A stretch of DNA of 64,000 nucleotides. Source: Hyphomicrobiaceae bacterium. GTDB lineage: Bacteria; Pseudomonadota; Alphaproteobacteria; Rhizobiales; Devosiaceae. Shown here in pieces: positions 63,902-64,000 of this stretch; position 1 is the first letter of the stretch, and every line of letters starts with the position of its first letter. The stretch lies in the NCBI GenBank assembly GCA_020638095.1, contig JACKJF010000005.1, positions 62,001-126,000 on the forward strand, given 5' to 3'. The notes beneath the pieces are model-generated. The model ran no database searches. It worked only from the letters and a program-made list of their open reading frames with translations, and was not told the origin of the DNA. The position numbers were made by a program, and so were the translations under genes.

Positions 63902-64000
63902 ATGGGGCGGATCGGGATAGGCGTTGGCGGCTGGAACTTCGTGCCGTGGCGCAATGGCGTCTTCTATCCGCCGGGCCTGTCGCAATCAAAGGAACTGAGC
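63902..64000 (+). CDS. DUF72 family protein, N-terminus (continues past window)
   Basis: The first 33 codons read MGRIGIGVGGWNFVPWRNGV followed by FYPPGLSQSKELS, the clear opening of DUF72/YecE proteins (GWNY-W-FYP-GL). GGAGG lies 8 bases before the ATG. The rest, including the TIM-barrel body, is outside the window. Function of DUF72 is unknown. Confidence 0.85.
   Translation, partial: MGRIGIGVGGWNFVPWRNGVFYPPGLSQSKELS

Noticed and set aside
1..64000. CRISPR arrays, tRNA or rRNA genes, insertion sequences, prophage.
   Set aside because: No regular direct-repeat/spacer pattern, tRNA-like cloverleaf, transposase or phage structural gene was seen on reading both strands.

Overview
The window looks like a chromosomal core segment of a Hyphomicrobiales (Rhizobiales-type) alphaproteobacterium with high GC content. 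The evidence is the set of lineage-typical genes: gapR, DUF1036, DUF1013/TrcR, DUF1192, DUF1465, DUF4164-zapA-6S RNA-5-FCL, aa3 oxidase subunit IV next to split pntAA/pntAB/pntB, a 74-residue L31 without the cysteine pairs, and ruvCAB followed by ybgC-tolQRAB-pal-cpoB-tilS-ftsH-glmM. A Devosia/Pelagibacterium-like genus is my guess from overall order, not something proven here. No phage, IS element, tRNA, rRNA or CRISPR array was seen.

Layout. 0-11 kb: pyruvate kinase (cut by the window edge), DUF1036, gapR, an ArsR regulator-MFS exporter pair under a 34-bp perfect palindrome, dxs, a DUF882/YcbK-like peptidase, an L,D-transpeptidase and an orphan NtrC-type response regulator. 11-18 kb: M3 oligopeptidase, cytochrome oxidase subunit IV, the pnt transhydrogenase operon, a VOC protein, a DsbA/FrnE protein, DUF992. 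18-26.8 kb: rpsU, purEK, two divergent DUF465 genes, a TauE permease, TrcR, a quinone oxidoreductase, DUF1192, a candidate CtrA-controlled small RNA, DUF1465, rpmE and an ABC exporter.

26.8-30.8 kb is the least ordinary stretch: a MotA/TolQ-like plus OmpA/MotB-like pair and suhB, separated and flanked by dense palindromic repeats of several families. 30.8-38 kb is a minus-strand central-metabolism block: tkt-gap-(small membrane ORF)-pgk-thiE-like-SEL1 protein, then efp and suhB. 38-43 kb holds DUF4164-zapA, 6S RNA, 5-formyl-THF cyclo-ligase, a YmdB phosphoesterase, and small regulators. 43-48.4 kb holds yebC and ruvCAB; ruvA and ruvB are split by a vapBC-type toxin-antitoxin pair whose toxin overlaps ruvB by 4 bp. 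48.4-64 kb carries the Tol-Pal envelope operon, tilS, ftsH, glmM, an outer-membrane barrel protein and the start of a DUF72 gene.

The points I would look at first are the vapBC insertion inside ruvCAB, the candidate small RNA with a CtrA box and anti-Shine-Dalgarno loop, the inverted palindromic repeats flanking the MotA/OmpA-like pair, and the histone-H1-like tail on PntAA. None of these amounts to a clearly new multi-gene system; most of the window is conserved housekeeping DNA.
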